A DNA stretch of 64,000 bases from the NCBI RefSeq assembly GCF_003946605.1, contig NZ_RHOQ01000008.1, positions 1-64,000 of the forward strand. The letters run 5' to 3'. The notes under the pieces were generated by a model. That model was given only the letters and a program-made list of their open reading frames with translations, did not search any database and was not told the DNA's origin. Below, one piece after another: positions 8,547 to 17,267 of the stretch (the first letter of the stretch is position 1; each line of letters opens with the position of its first letter). The position numbers and the translations under genes are program-made. The stretch comes from Companilactobacillus baiquanensis. GTDB taxonomy: Bacteria > Bacillota > Bacilli > Lactobacillales > Lactobacillaceae.

Positions 8547-8672
8547 CATTGAAACGCGTAGCATAAGGCAGAGACCTCCGCCTATCTACGAACATCGAAC
8601 AATTGAAAGTACACAATTATTCGATGTTCTAGGATATGCTCAGTCTCTAACCGCCTTATGTTACGCTCTGAA
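8547..8672 (-). repeat. Repeat B copy 1 (three-tier imperfect palindrome)
   Basis: Outer arms GCGTAGCATAAGGC / GCCTTATGTTACGC, middle arms GAGAC / GTCTC, and an inner hairpin GAACATCGAACAATTG / CAATTATTCGATGTTC. Read on the minus strand it begins AGAGCGTAACATAAGGCG a few bases after the stop of the ABC permease gene that ends at 8676. It is nearly identical to the copy at 33899, with shortened versions at 11138 and 14012. Confidence 0.85.
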
Positions 8673-8675
8673 TAA

Positions 8676-9452
8676 CTAATTGTTTCGATCATATGCCCAA
8701 ACGGTCAATGGAGCAAAAACCACAACGATTCCAATTCCAAACACAAGCACCAACAAAGCCTCATGAGTCAGACTGCCAGTCGCCAGAATTTGTCTAATGG
8801 CTGTAATAACATAGGTTATCGGATTCATATATGCAATTACTTGCATCGTTTTTGAAAGAGTTTTTATTGGTATAAAAGCATTCGATAAGAATGATAATAC
8901 TAACATTGTTACTAACGATAGACTTTCAACCGTAGTTGCATTTTTAGCTAATAATCCTACTAGAGCAAAGACCCAAGATAATGCCCAGCCAGAAAAAATA
9001 GCCAGTAATCCACTAACGACTACCCAACCAAATCCGGCAATTGGGCGCCATCCCATTAAATATCCAGTTGTTAAAGAAGTTATAGCGGCAATTACTAAGC
9101 GTAAAATATCAGCAAAAAGCTGTCCCGCTAAAGGTGCAATATGTGCCATTGGCAACGATTTAAATCTATCAAATACTCCAGAATCTAGGTCTTCTCTTAT
9201 TTGAGATCCCGATCCAGAAGCTGCCGATAACATTGTTTGGATCAAGATTCCGGGAACGATCGTAGGTAAATAGTTCTTAACATTACCAGCAACTGCACCT
9301 CCAAATAAATATCCAAACATCAGCATAAACATAACTGGTTGAATGATAACGTCCATAAATCTATCAGGATTGTGGATCGTTTTTAGTAAATTTCGATAAG
9401 CCATTGTTGCTGTATTCATTATTAAATTGCCACGATGTGTTTGTACGTCCAT
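8676..9452 (-). CDS. ABC-2 type (DrrB-like) exporter permease
   Basis: A 258-residue permease with six membrane segments of the ABC-2/DrrB class. The motif RFMDVIIQPVMFMLMFGYLFGG near the N terminus and SNAFIPIKTLSKTMQVIAYMNPITYVI near residue 195 are typical of daunorubicin-resistance-type exporters. It starts 15 bases after its ATPase partner with GGAGGAATAATT before the ATG. With that partner it probably exports a hydrophobic compound, and the divergent MarR regulator is consistent with drug or stress induction. Repeat B copy 1 closes the operon. Confidence 0.9.
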   Translation of the reverse strand: MDVQTHRGNLIMNTATMAYRNLLKTIHNPDRFMDVIIQPVMFMLMFGYLFGGAVAGNVKNYLPTIVPGILIQTMLSAASGSGSQIREDLDSGVFDRFKSLPMAHIAPLAGQLFADILRLVIAAITSLTTGYLMGWRPIAGFGWVVVSGLLAIFSGWALSWVFALVGLLAKNATTVESLSLVTMLVLSFLSNAFIPIKTLSKTMQVIAYMNPITYVITAIRQILATGSLTHEALLVLVFGIGIVVVFAPLTVWAYDRNN

Positions 9453-9467
9453 AATTATTCCTCCAAT

Positions 9468-10403
9468 TTAATTCTTGCCTACTGTTAATTTCATGAAGAC
9501 ATCATCTAAAGAAGGCTCTTGAACTGTTAGATTACTTATAGAAATTTTAGATTTTTTTAAATCCACTAATAACGGCGTTAATTGATCAATTTTGGCCAAT
9601 TTGACGTTTATTTGCTGATTAGTTAAGTTAACCAATGTTCCAGTCTGTTCTTTTGCTAATTTAACCGCGGTATTTACTTGATCTAATTTATTTACGGTAA
9701 AGTTCAAATTAGTACCGCCAACTTGTTCTTTTAGTTCTGAAGGTGTCCCAATTTTGACTAGCTTTCCGTGATCGATAACTGCCACTCTATCTGCTAATTG
9801 ATCTGCTTCATCAAGATATTGTGTCGTTAATACGACCGTTGATCCATTTGCTACCAAATTTCTGACCGTCTCCCACATCTGTGATCTAGTACGAGGATCC
9901 AATCCTGTAGTTGGTTCATCTAAAAAAATCAACTTTGGACGAGTGATTAAACTAACCGCTAAATCCAATCTGCGCCGCATTCCACCAGAAAAGTTTTTCA
10001 ATGCCTTATCAGCCGAATCAACTAATGAAAATTCTTCTAACAATTCAACAGTTCGTTTCTTAGAATCTGTCCTTGATAATCCATTTAACCGTGAAAAAAT
10101 CATCAAATTTTCTCGAGAAGAAATATCTTCATCAACTGAAGCATATTGTCCCGTCAAGCCAAACATTGATCGTGACAATCGCCCTTCTTTTCTAGTATCG
10201 TGACCGAAGATCTTAACACTGCCGCTATCTGCCTTAAGTAAAGTGGTCATCATTCGTAAAGTCGTTGTTTTGCCAGCACCATTAGGTCCTAGTAATCCAA
10301 AGACTTCACCTTTTTTGACATCAAATGAAACATTATTTACGACGATATTATTATTAAATGTTTTTGTTAAATTTCTAACTTCAACTGCATTACTTGTTTT
10401 CAT
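9468..10403 (-). CDS. ABC exporter ATP-binding protein (DrrA-like)
   Basis: A 311-residue ATPase with Walker A GLLGPNGAGKTTTLRM, signature FSGGMRRRLDLA, Walker B LIFLDEPTTGLDP and the DrrA-type C-terminal extension ending QEPSLDDVFMKLTVGKN. It is first in the two-gene exporter operon. The start has GAGGTAAGAAA upstream. The operon's promoter lies in the region that carries three copies of a 13-base palindrome shared with the divergent MarR gene, so repression by that regulator is likely. Confidence 0.92.
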   Translation of the reverse strand: MKTSNAVEVRNLTKTFNNNIVVNNVSFDVKKGEVFGLLGPNGAGKTTTLRMMTTLLKADSGSVKIFGHDTRKEGRLSRSMFGLTGQYASVDEDISSRENLMIFSRLNGLSRTDSKKRTVELLEEFSLVDSADKALKNFSGGMRRRLDLAVSLITRPKLIFLDEPTTGLDPRTRSQMWETVRNLVANGSTVVLTTQYLDEADQLADRVAVIDHGKLVKIGTPSELKEQVGGTNLNFTVNKLDQVNTAVKLAKEQTGTLVNLTNQQINVKLAKIDQLTPLLVDLKKSKISISNLTVQEPSLDDVFMKLTVGKN

Positions 10404-10433
10404 TTTCTTACCTCGTTGCTTTAAAAATATTAA

Positions 10434-10505
10434 TCAGGTTACCTGAACAAATACATTGTAAGGGTACCTGATTAACATTGCAAGAGTTTTATTCAGGATA
10501 CCTGA
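10434..10505. promoter_or_regulatory. Three MarR-type operators between exporter and marR
   Basis: TCAGGTTACCTGA (10434-10446), TAAGGGTACCTGA (10459-10471) and TCAGGATACCTGA (10493-10505) are near-identical palindromes in the divergent promoter region. The third is 23 bases upstream of a TATAAT box (10529-10534) that precedes the MarR gene, so it covers that promoter's -35 region. The first lies near the likely exporter promoter. That they bind the adjacent MarR protein is inferred. Confidence 0.75.
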
Positions 10506-10554
10506 CTATCTTTTTTCAAATCAACCATTATAATGAATCTAGGAGGATACTCAA

Positions 10555-11073
10555 ATGTCCAATTTACTTAAACAAAAAGCCGCTGCAGGTAAACTAATCG
10601 AATTTGGTATGGTTCGTCACACTGCGGACAATATAGCACAAAGAAATAATGATAAGAATGAACATCAATCTTTCTTTCAAGGGCAAGGTAAAATACTATT
10701 GGCCTTGTCACAAAATGATGGACTTTCACAAAAAGAATTAGCTACTAATCTTGATTTAACTGCACAATCAACTGCCGAATTTGTAAATAAACTAGTTAAG
10801 AAAAATCTTGTAACCAAAGAAAAATCCGACAAAGATCGTCGTATGACAGTCATTCATTTAACCGATTTAGGAAGGCAAAAAATCGACACTGAATCGTCAA
10901 AAATCCCTGATTTTTTGGAAGTGTTATCAGATGAAGAACTTGATCAACTTACTAATATACTGACTAAAATAAACAACAGCCTTTATGACGAAATAAATAA
11001 TTCCGAACAGCCAACGTTATTTAAGAAGTCTCAACAAATTATTAAAGACCACTTCAGAGATTGGTTTTTGTAA
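10555..11073 (+). CDS. MarR-family transcriptional regulator
   Basis: A 172-residue winged-helix protein. The DNA-binding segment runs LSQKELATNLDLTAQSTAEFVNKLVKKNLVTKEKS with the wing DKDRRMTVIHLTDLG, the standard MarR pattern. N- and C-terminal helices form the dimer interface. It is divergent from the DrrAB-type exporter and the shared intergenic region holds three palindromic sites, so it probably represses both itself and the exporter until a ligand binds. Ribosome binding site AGGAGGAT. The C terminus is about 20 residues longer than in many MarR proteins. Confidence 0.92.
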   Translation: MSNLLKQKAAAGKLIEFGMVRHTADNIAQRNNDKNEHQSFFQGQGKILLALSQNDGLSQKELATNLDLTAQSTAEFVNKLVKKNLVTKEKSDKDRRMTVIHLTDLGRQKIDTESSKIPDFLEVLSDEELDQLTNILTKINNSLYDEINNSEQPTLFKKSQQIIKDHFRDWFL

Positions 11074-11084
11074 AATTGCAAAAA

Positions 11085-11118
11085 AAAGAGGGCTGTGACG
11101 AAAGTCACACCCTCTTGC
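11085..11118. terminator. Terminator hairpin with GTGACGAAAGTCAC core
   Basis: AAGAGGG(C)TGTGAC-GAAA-GTCACACCCTCTT. The T run is on the minus strand, so it mainly stops transcription from the P-type ATPase side, while an A tract precedes it on the plus strand. The same GTGACGAAAGTCAC core occurs at 16697, 36534 and 60775. Confidence 0.8.
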
Positions 11119-11137
11119 TGTATCACGATTTTTATTT

Positions 11138-11222
11138 ATTGAAACGCGTACCATAAGGCAGAGACCTCCGCTTATCTACTAATATGCTCAGTCTCTAAAC
11201 GCCTTATGTCACGCTCTATTCT
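11138..11222 (-). repeat. Repeat B copy 2 (lacking the inner hairpin)
   Basis: It carries the outer arms CGCGTACCATAAGGC / GCCTTATGTCACGC and middle GAGAC / GTCTC, but the sequence passes from CTTATCTAC directly to TAATATGCTCAG, so the inner hairpin of copies 1 and 4 is deleted. On the minus strand it begins AGAGCGTGAC right after the stop of the P-type ATPase gene. Confidence 0.85.
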
Positions 11223-11224
11223 TC

Positions 11225-13894
11225 TTATTCTAAAAGCTGAAACTGTCCTTTTAATTTCAAATTACGAATATACTTATCAAACTCAGCGATTATCAAGACG
11301 ATAAACCCACCTACTATTGCTAATCCCCACTCCATCATGCCTAGAGAACCTGTGTAGAAAATTCCCTGCATAAATGGTACGTAAGTAAGGATAACTTGCA
11401 GTAATAGCATTAAGCCCACAAAATAAAAGGCTTTAGGATTGGAAAGGAAATTCTTTGAAAAAGCTGATTTTTGCGAACGAATGTTAAATAGGTAAAAGAT
11501 CTTACCCATGATCAATACATTAATCATCGTTGTACTTGAAATCACGGCGCTCACACCATTTCCACGTAAGAAAGCGTCGATCACTAAACTGACGACTGCC
11601 ATCAAAATGGAAACGTAAGTAACTTGGAATAAGTCATGTCGACTCATTAATTTAGCACCTGTTTTTCTAGGCGGGCGCTTCATTATTCCCGCTTCAGCAG
11701 GTTCAAAGGTTAAAGCAAATTGGATCGTTATTGCTGAAACCATATTGATCCATAACAATTGTGTCGGGTGAAGTGGAATCTCACTTTTAGTCAGAATGGC
11801 ATATGCTATGATCAACCCTTCTGAAAAAGAGATTGGTAGAAGATACAGAATACTCTTCTTGATATTATCAAAGATACGTCTACCTTCTCTAATAGCTTTG
11901 GAAATTGTCGCGAAGTTGTCATCTGTCAAAATCATATCGGCAGAATCTTTGGCAACATCAGTTCCTTTGATTCCCATTGATACTCCGATATCAGCTTGTT
12001 TCAAGGCAGGAGCATCATTCACGCCGTCACCGGTCATTGCGGTAACTTTATTATTTTTTTGTAAAGCTTCAATTATTTCAATCTTATTTCCCGGAGTTGT
12101 TCTAGCGAAAACTTGATTCTCATCGGCTGCTTTAATACGTTCCTCATCCGACAATTTGTCCCATTCAGGACCCGTTATAGCGTTGATTTTATCAGCTAAG
12201 CCTAACTTTTCACCAATAGCTGATGCAGTAATCGGACTATCACCAGTAATCATTTTAACTTCAACACCAGCGGAGCGAATTTCTTTAAGCGCATCAATTA
12301 CTTCTTCTCTTGGTGGATCTATGATGGCAGCAAGTCCTAAGAAGTTCAGTCCGTTATTTATGAGGTCATGCGTAATTGAAGTGGTCTCGTCCGAAACTTT
12401 CTTATAACCCACGGCAATTACTCGTTTTCCATCTTTAGAAAATTCTTTAACTCGATTTGACCAAGTATCTTGAGCAAAATTATCATCATTATTCTTGGCC
12501 ATTTGAAATAGTTTATCAGGAGAACCTTTTACAAATAGATAATTTTGATCATCTTTTCTAACTAATCTAGCAATATATCTGAAATCAGAATCAAATGGTA
12601 AGATATCTATTTTCTGATAATTAGAATCCTCACCGTGTGGAAATACCTTATGATAAAGCGATAAAAAAGCTCCATCCGTTGGTTCTCCGGCAATATTCCA
12701 TTTACCATTATCATTGTTTAAATGCGTATCATTAGCTTGATAACCTGACTCTAAAAATAGTTGCATCTTTTCATCTATTTCAACTGGTTGTTCATTTTTA
12801 ACAATATCTCCAACTGGCTCATAACCTATACCAGTTACTTGAAAATTCTCATCCCCAATAACAATATCTGTTACTGTCATCTCATTTTTGGTTAAAGTAC
12901 CTGTTTTATCAGTCGCTATAACGTCGACTGAACCTAAAGTTTCTACAGCTGGTAGTGTCTTAATGATAGTATTTTGGTTCTTAGCCATATCATTTACACC
13001 CTTAGCCAAAATTACTGAAGTAGTCGCTGGTAATCCTTCTGGGATCGTACCAACCACCATTGAAACTATTGCCATTGATAGAACTGAAATAGAATAAACA
13101 TTGAATAACAATCCAATAAAGAATGTCACGATCGCTGCAGCAACGATAAAGTACGATACACTACTACCTAATTTATCGATCACTTGCATCAATGGTGTTT
13201 TACGCTTCTTAACCGAACTTACTTCGGCAGATATTTTACCGATCTCAGTCTTCTCTGCTGTTGCCACAACTGATCCTAAACCACTACCTTTAGTAACCGC
13301 CGTTGAAGCAAATGCCATATTGACTTGATCAGCAAGTGCTACTTCTTTTGAGATAACATCAGAAATTTTTTCTACCGAATTAGTTTCGCCAGTTAATGAA
13401 GATTCCTGAATCCTCAAATTATCTGAATTGATTATTCTAAGATCCGCTGGTACGTTATCTCCAGCTTCTAAAAAGACTGTATCCCCTGGAACTAATTCTT
13501 CAGCCGAAATTTCTTTTCTCTGGCCGTCTCGATATACCGTGGCATTGATCGAAAGCATCTCTTTGATACGTTCTAAGGCATTAGAAGCACTGGCTTCTTG
13601 AAAATATCCAATTAGAGAATTAATAATTACAACCAGACCAATTATGATTGAATCTGAATAATGCCCTAACACTAAAGTAATTATTGCGGCAATTATCAAA
13701 ACATAAATTACCATATTGTTAAATTGTCTAAGGAACATTTTCCATTTGGGAGTTTTTTCCGACTCAAGTTTGTTGGGTCCAAATTCTTCTAAACGCTTGT
13801 TAGCCTCTTTAGTTGAAAGACCTTGCTCAAAATCTTGAATATTATTTTGTTTTGTTAATTCTTGTAAATCTATTTGATAGTTTTTTCTGTCCAT
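11225..13894 (-). CDS. P-type cation-transporting ATPase (P2 type)
   Basis: An 889-residue pump. In order: N-terminal cation ATPase domain, actuator motif SSLTGETNSVEK, M4 motif IPEGLPATTSV, phosphorylation motif DKTGTLTKNE with Asp329, nucleotide-binding KGSPDKLF, and hinge TGDGVNDAPALKQADIGVSMG. The general form is that of Ca/Mn or Na/K-type P2 pumps. M6 reads LLWINMVSAITIQFALTFEPAE, where the aspartate that follows the conserved Asn by four residues in Ca pumps is an Ala, so calcium transport should not be assumed. Single gene, ended by repeat B copy 2 and the hairpin at 11085. Confidence 0.9.
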   Translation of the reverse strand: MDRKNYQIDLQELTKQNNIQDFEQGLSTKEANKRLEEFGPNKLESEKTPKWKMFLRQFNNMVIYVLIIAAIITLVLGHYSDSIIIGLVVIINSLIGYFQEASASNALERIKEMLSINATVYRDGQRKEISAEELVPGDTVFLEAGDNVPADLRIINSDNLRIQESSLTGETNSVEKISDVISKEVALADQVNMAFASTAVTKGSGLGSVVATAEKTEIGKISAEVSSVKKRKTPLMQVIDKLGSSVSYFIVAAAIVTFFIGLLFNVYSISVLSMAIVSMVVGTIPEGLPATTSVILAKGVNDMAKNQNTIIKTLPAVETLGSVDVIATDKTGTLTKNEMTVTDIVIGDENFQVTGIGYEPVGDIVKNEQPVEIDEKMQLFLESGYQANDTHLNNDNGKWNIAGEPTDGAFLSLYHKVFPHGEDSNYQKIDILPFDSDFRYIARLVRKDDQNYLFVKGSPDKLFQMAKNNDDNFAQDTWSNRVKEFSKDGKRVIAVGYKKVSDETTSITHDLINNGLNFLGLAAIIDPPREEVIDALKEIRSAGVEVKMITGDSPITASAIGEKLGLADKINAITGPEWDKLSDEERIKAADENQVFARTTPGNKIEIIEALQKNNKVTAMTGDGVNDAPALKQADIGVSMGIKGTDVAKDSADMILTDDNFATISKAIREGRRIFDNIKKSILYLLPISFSEGLIIAYAILTKSEIPLHPTQLLWINMVSAITIQFALTFEPAEAGIMKRPPRKTGAKLMSRHDLFQVTYVSILMAVVSLVIDAFLRGNGVSAVISSTTMINVLIMGKIFYLFNIRSQKSAFSKNFLSNPKAFYFVGLMLLLQVILTYVPFMQGIFYTGSLGMMEWGLAIVGGFIVLIIAEFDKYIRNLKLKGQFQLLE

Positions 13895-14011
13895 CTAAGA
13901 CCTCGCTTTCATATAAAGTGGGATCATAAAGCTATCCGTGTATATAAACGATAACAAATATTTTTATTCAAGTAAAGTCATATGATTATAATCACTAAAA
14001 ACTAATATATA

Positions 14012-14070
14012 AAAATGCATGAAATAAGGCAGAGACCTAAGCTTGGCCTCTGCCTTATTTCACGCTCTAA
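14012..14070 (-). repeat. Repeat B copy 3 (minimal form)
   Basis: TGAAATAAGGCAGAG / CTCTGCCTTATTTCA arms with a 13-base loop, flanked by CACGCTCT. It is reduced to one hairpin plus the conserved end. The TAG stop codon of the M20 peptidase gene (14067-14069) lies inside the conserved AGAGCGTG end, so the repeat supplies the end of that gene. Confidence 0.75.
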
Positions 14071-15410
14071 AGATGTTTCAACAATTCATAAGAAATTTTA
14101 ATCCCGTCATAAAAAGCTTTTTCAGTAATATTTTCGTTTGGTGCATGATTACGCTGATCAAAGTTAGCATAAGGAATTGTAAATACCGGTACTTTTAAAA
14201 TATCCGACCAGACATAGTTAGGAACGGTCCCGGGCATTGTCGGTTCGATAAGACCTGATCCAGTCGCGGCTTTAATTGATTCAACGAGTGATTCAATATG
14301 TGTATCACTAGAGATCGTCTTACATGGTGGAACTTGAACTAGATATTTAACCTTTATATCACCATTATCAATCTCGTTTTGCAGCAAATTATTGATTCCA
14401 ATTTGAATCTCCTGAATATTTTGTTTGCCGACTAATCTTGTTTCTACTTTCATAATTGCTTCATGAGGAATGATCGACTTCATCCCCTTAGCAGTATATC
14501 CAGCATTGATCCCGGAAATATTAAAAGTAGGTCGGAACATTAATTTTTGATAATATTCCAATCCAGTATCTGGCAACCCTTTAACACCAGTTTGTTCAGA
14601 AATTGATTTTTTATCATAAGGCAATTGTTTCATCCAGTTGATTTCAGTTTTACTTGGATCTTCCACTCCATCGTAAAAGCCTGGGATCAAAACTTTATCG
14701 CTTTCAAAGTCATATATTTTTTGTAATAATTCCATCAAAATTACGACTGGATTTTTCATAATATTGCCTAAATTGCCAGAATGATTATATTGTGTACCTG
14801 TTTTAGCAGTAATTTGAAATCCTAGAGCACCGCGGTTACCAAGTCTTAAGACGTGTTGTCCTGATTGATTAAAAGATCCATCGACGACAATTGCTAAATC
14901 AACATCTTTTAATTTATTATCAGCTAATTTCTTAACCGTAAATGGCAAATTTTTACTACCTTGTTCTTCTTCACCCTCAATTAAAAACTTAATATTAAAT
15001 GGAAAGCCGCCATTCAATTGTTTATAGACATATAGTCCTAATATTTGAGCCAGTAACTGACCCTTATTATCACCTGCTCCACGTCCATAAAAACGATGGT
15101 TCTTTTTTGTCAATGTAAACGGATCTGTATCCCAGTCAGCTTCAATTCCTGGCGTCATAACGTCGTAATGGCCATAAAACAAAACTGTACGATCACTTTG
15201 ACCTTCGATCTCGGCCAAAATGGTAGGTGATCCTGCAGTTTGAATTACTTCTACATGAGCTCCCAAATCCTTTAATTTTTCTTGTAATAATACAATCGTT
15301 TCGTTGATACCTTCGCCTGTGGCACTGACACCTTTAAGTCCAATCAATTTTTTAAATAAATTTTCAAACTCAGGCTTATTGTCTTTAATGAAACTATCTC
15401 TTGAAACCAA
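14067..15410 (-). CDS. M20-family metallopeptidase (dipeptidase-like)
   Basis: A 447-residue zinc peptidase of the ArgE/DapE/CNDP2 group. Metal-site residues are visible: His81 in YGHYDVM, Asp114 in GAGDNKG, the EGEEEQGS segment at 145-152 (general base and bridging Glu), VVDGS, and the late His in NHAPNE. The central dimerisation insert holds RPTFNISGINAGYTAKGMKSIIP. The start is TTG at 15410 with AAGGAGGAGATCAT in front. Likely a cytosolic di- or tripeptidase or an amino-acylase; exact substrate unknown. Repeat B copy 3 provides its stop and terminator. Confidence 0.88.
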   Translation of the reverse strand: MVSRDSFIKDNKPEFENLFKKLIGLKGVSATGEGINETIVLLQEKLKDLGAHVEVIQTAGSPTILAEIEGQSDRTVLFYGHYDVMTPGIEADWDTDPFTLTKKNHRFYGRGAGDNKGQLLAQILGLYVYKQLNGGFPFNIKFLIEGEEEQGSKNLPFTVKKLADNKLKDVDLAIVVDGSFNQSGQHVLRLGNRGALGFQITAKTGTQYNHSGNLGNIMKNPVVILMELLQKIYDFESDKVLIPGFYDGVEDPSKTEINWMKQLPYDKKSISEQTGVKGLPDTGLEYYQKLMFRPTFNISGINAGYTAKGMKSIIPHEAIMKVETRLVGKQNIQEIQIGINNLLQNEIDNGDIKVKYLVQVPPCKTISSDTHIESLVESIKAATGSGLIEPTMPGTVPNYVWSDILKVPVFTIPYANFDQRNHAPNENITEKAFYDGIKISYELLKHL

Positions 15411-15555
15411 ATGATCTCCTCCTTCTCAACCTAATATTAGTATCATTGTAGACCTTTTTAATAACAGTGAACTAGTCAAAAAAGTATCAAGCTTTCTATT
15501 TGTATTTAACTAATAAAGATGAAATAGTATAGGAAATCGTATAGATTCAACTACC

Positions 15556-15583
15556 TTGTATTATTTAGTAATTATATTATAAT
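15556..15583 (+). promoter_or_regulatory. Sigma-A type promoter of the LCP gene
   Basis: TTGTAT (15556-15561), 16-base spacer, TATAAT (15578-15583), about 30 bases before the LCP start codon. Confidence 0.65.
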
Positions 15584-15614
15584 AAACTATTAAGCTTAAA
15601 CTTCGAGGTATTTT

Positions 15615-16637
15615 ATGAAAATTTTTAAACGTTTTATGATTGTTATAGGCATAGTAATAGTCATCTTAGCAATCGTCTTTGGGATTTATATTTATCAAAA
15701 TAAGGAAGCCTTAAAATCTGTCGATACTAATAAAAATAGTGTTTCTAAAAAGGTTGATCAGGGAAAACCAATTTCTGTTTTACTTTTAGGTGCCGATACT
15801 GGGGCAGATGGTCGAATCGATCGTGGTAATTCAGATACTATGATGCTGCTTTCTTTAAACCCTAAAACACACAAAACTATCATTTACTCCATTCCTAGAG
15901 ACGCCTTGGCAGTAATGGTAGGAGATAAAACAAAAAATATGCAGAAAATAAACGCCGCCTACAATATTGGCAAGTCAAATATGGCAAAAAATACCGTCAG
16001 CGATTTATTAAATGTTCCTGTTGATTACAGTGTTGCGATCAATATGGGGGCTCTTAAAAAAACTGTGAACTTTGTCGGAGGTGTCACTGTTAAATCAGAT
16101 TTAGCAGTCAGTTACGATGGCATTACCGTTCCTAAAGGTACTCACCATATCAATGGTAAAGAAGCTTTGACATATGTCAGAATGCGTTATGAAGATCCAC
16201 TTGGCGACTACGGAAGACAAATCAGACAGCAACAAGTTTTAAAAGCTGTTGCAAAAAAAATAGCTCAACCAAAATATTTGGTTAAACTACCTAAATTAAT
16301 TAAAGAATTGGGTCCAGATATAAGTACCGATTTTACTGATAAACAATTAGAAGAATTGCCCATGAAATACAATAGCAGTGGTAAAAAGATCAAATCGTAT
16401 CAATTACAAGGCCAGTCAGCTTGGATAAATGGTAGTTCTTATCAAATTTTACCGACAAAAGTATTACAAGATGGATCAGACAAATTACGGAAAAACCTTG
16501 GGTTGGATACTGAAACTATTTCAAATACTGAAACAAAATTGAATAAATTGAATGCTGATTTCTTCAATGATCCAGATAATACTGATTACAATACTAACGG
16601 ATTAGATAAGACTTATTATACTAATTCTACTTACTAA
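15615..16637 (+). CDS. LytR-CpsA-Psr (LCP) family cell-wall ligase
   Basis: A 340-residue protein with an N-terminal membrane anchor (residues 6-28) and an extracellular LCP domain: VLLLGADTG, RGNSDTMMLLSLNPKTHK, IYSIPRDALAVM, INAAYNIG, and the VRMRYEDPLGDYGRQIRQQQV segment with the arginines that hold polyprenyl pyrophosphate. LCP proteins attach teichoic acids or polysaccharides to peptidoglycan. The C-terminal tail (about 295-340) is Asn/Thr-rich and low in complexity. Expressed from its own promoter; repeat A copy 3 lies between it and the convergent thioredoxin gene. Confidence 0.93.
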   Translation: MKIFKRFMIVIGIVIVILAIVFGIYIYQNKEALKSVDTNKNSVSKKVDQGKPISVLLLGADTGADGRIDRGNSDTMMLLSLNPKTHKTIIYSIPRDALAVMVGDKTKNMQKINAAYNIGKSNMAKNTVSDLLNVPVDYSVAINMGALKKTVNFVGGVTVKSDLAVSYDGITVPKGTHHINGKEALTYVRMRYEDPLGDYGRQIRQQQVLKAVAKKIAQPKYLVKLPKLIKELGPDISTDFTDKQLEELPMKYNSSGKKIKSYQLQGQSAWINGSSYQILPTKVLQDGSDKLRKNLGLDTETISNTETKLNKLNADFFNDPDNTDYNTNGLDKTYYTNSTY

Positions 16638-16639
16638 AA

Positions 16640-16770
16640 TATGCAGCTTAAACGTGCAGTTAAACATAGCTTTTTCCGCTTAAAACAAATAAGGAGATGT
16701 GACTTTCGTCACATCTCCTTATTTGCCTTAATGCTCGAAAGCTGAACATGTTTAACTGCACTCTCTCACA
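16640..16770 (-). repeat. Repeat A copy 3 with a GTGACGAAAGTCAC core
   Basis: On the minus strand: GAGAGTGCAGTTAAACATG, the conserved arm TTCAGCTTTCGAGCATTAAG, a core hairpin AAATAAGGAGATGTGAC-GAAA-GTCACATCTCCTTATTT (16683-16721), then the right arm GCGGAAAAAGCTATG and TTTAACTGCACG. Unlike copies 2, 4 and 5, the core is the hairpin type seen as a free terminator at 11085, 36528 and 60768. The arm sequence GCAGTTAAAC is matched by GTTTAACTGC on the other side. It follows the thioredoxin gene. Confidence 0.85.
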
Positions 16771-16772
16771 AA

Positions 16773-17096
16773 TTACATATACTGTTCCAAAGCTTTACGG
16801 AACTTAGGTTCTGGTTGATAACCAACCATTCTGCCAACTACTTCACCGTCTTTTTTAACGATAAATGTAGGAATACCTTGAATGCCAAAGTTATTAGGTG
16901 TCTTAGGATTCTTATCAACGTTCATTGATGTGAATTTGATCTTATCACCTAATTGATCATTTGCAGATAACTTTTCCAAAATTGGATTCATCATCTTACA
17001 TGGAGGACACCAGTCAGCGTTGAAATCGGTAATTACTAAACCAGTGCTTGTCTCATCATTAAAAGTCTTGTCAGAAATTTCTTTAATATTACTCAT
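16773..17096 (-). CDS. trxA: Thioredoxin with WCPPC active site
   Basis: A 107-residue thioredoxin fold protein starting at ATG 17096 (AAGGGGAG nine bases upstream; a start at 17120 is possible but poorer). The active site is DFNADWCPPCKMMNPIL, with Pro replacing the usual Gly between the cysteines, and the cis-Pro loop is GIQGIPTFIVKKDGE. It should reduce protein disulfides in the cytosol. It is divergent from a CsoR-family regulator, and both promoters carry TACCC-N4-GGGTA, so expression is probably tied to metal or reactive sulfur stress. Confidence 0.9.
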   Translation of the reverse strand: MSNIKEISDKTFNDETSTGLVITDFNADWCPPCKMMNPILEKLSANDQLGDKIKFTSMNVDKNPKTPNNFGIQGIPTFIVKKDGEVVGRMVGYQPEPKFRKALEQYM

Positions 17097-17139
17097 TTGC
17101 AAGTCTCCCCTTTTTACCATCTTACTTATATAAGTAATA

Positions 17140-17232
17140 TACCCCCTAGGGTAATTTTTAGCAATTATTTTGATTCTCCTTTAAAAAGGACCTATCAGCA
17201 TATAATTTGATGTACGATACCCGTCTGGGTAT
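17140..17232. promoter_or_regulatory. Two CsoR/CstR-type operators
   Basis: TACCC-CCTA-GGGTA at 17140-17153 and ATACCC-GTCT-GGGTAT at 17217-17232 are G/C-stretch palindromes of the type bound by CsoR/CstR/RcnR-family repressors. The first lies 44 bases before the trxA start, the second about 35 bases before the csoR-like start and overlaps its probable -10 (TATAAT, from 17229). Binding by the adjacent repressor is inferred. Confidence 0.8.
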
Positions 17233-17267
17233 AATATCTATGTTATTAATTTTAAAAGGAGGCCGAT

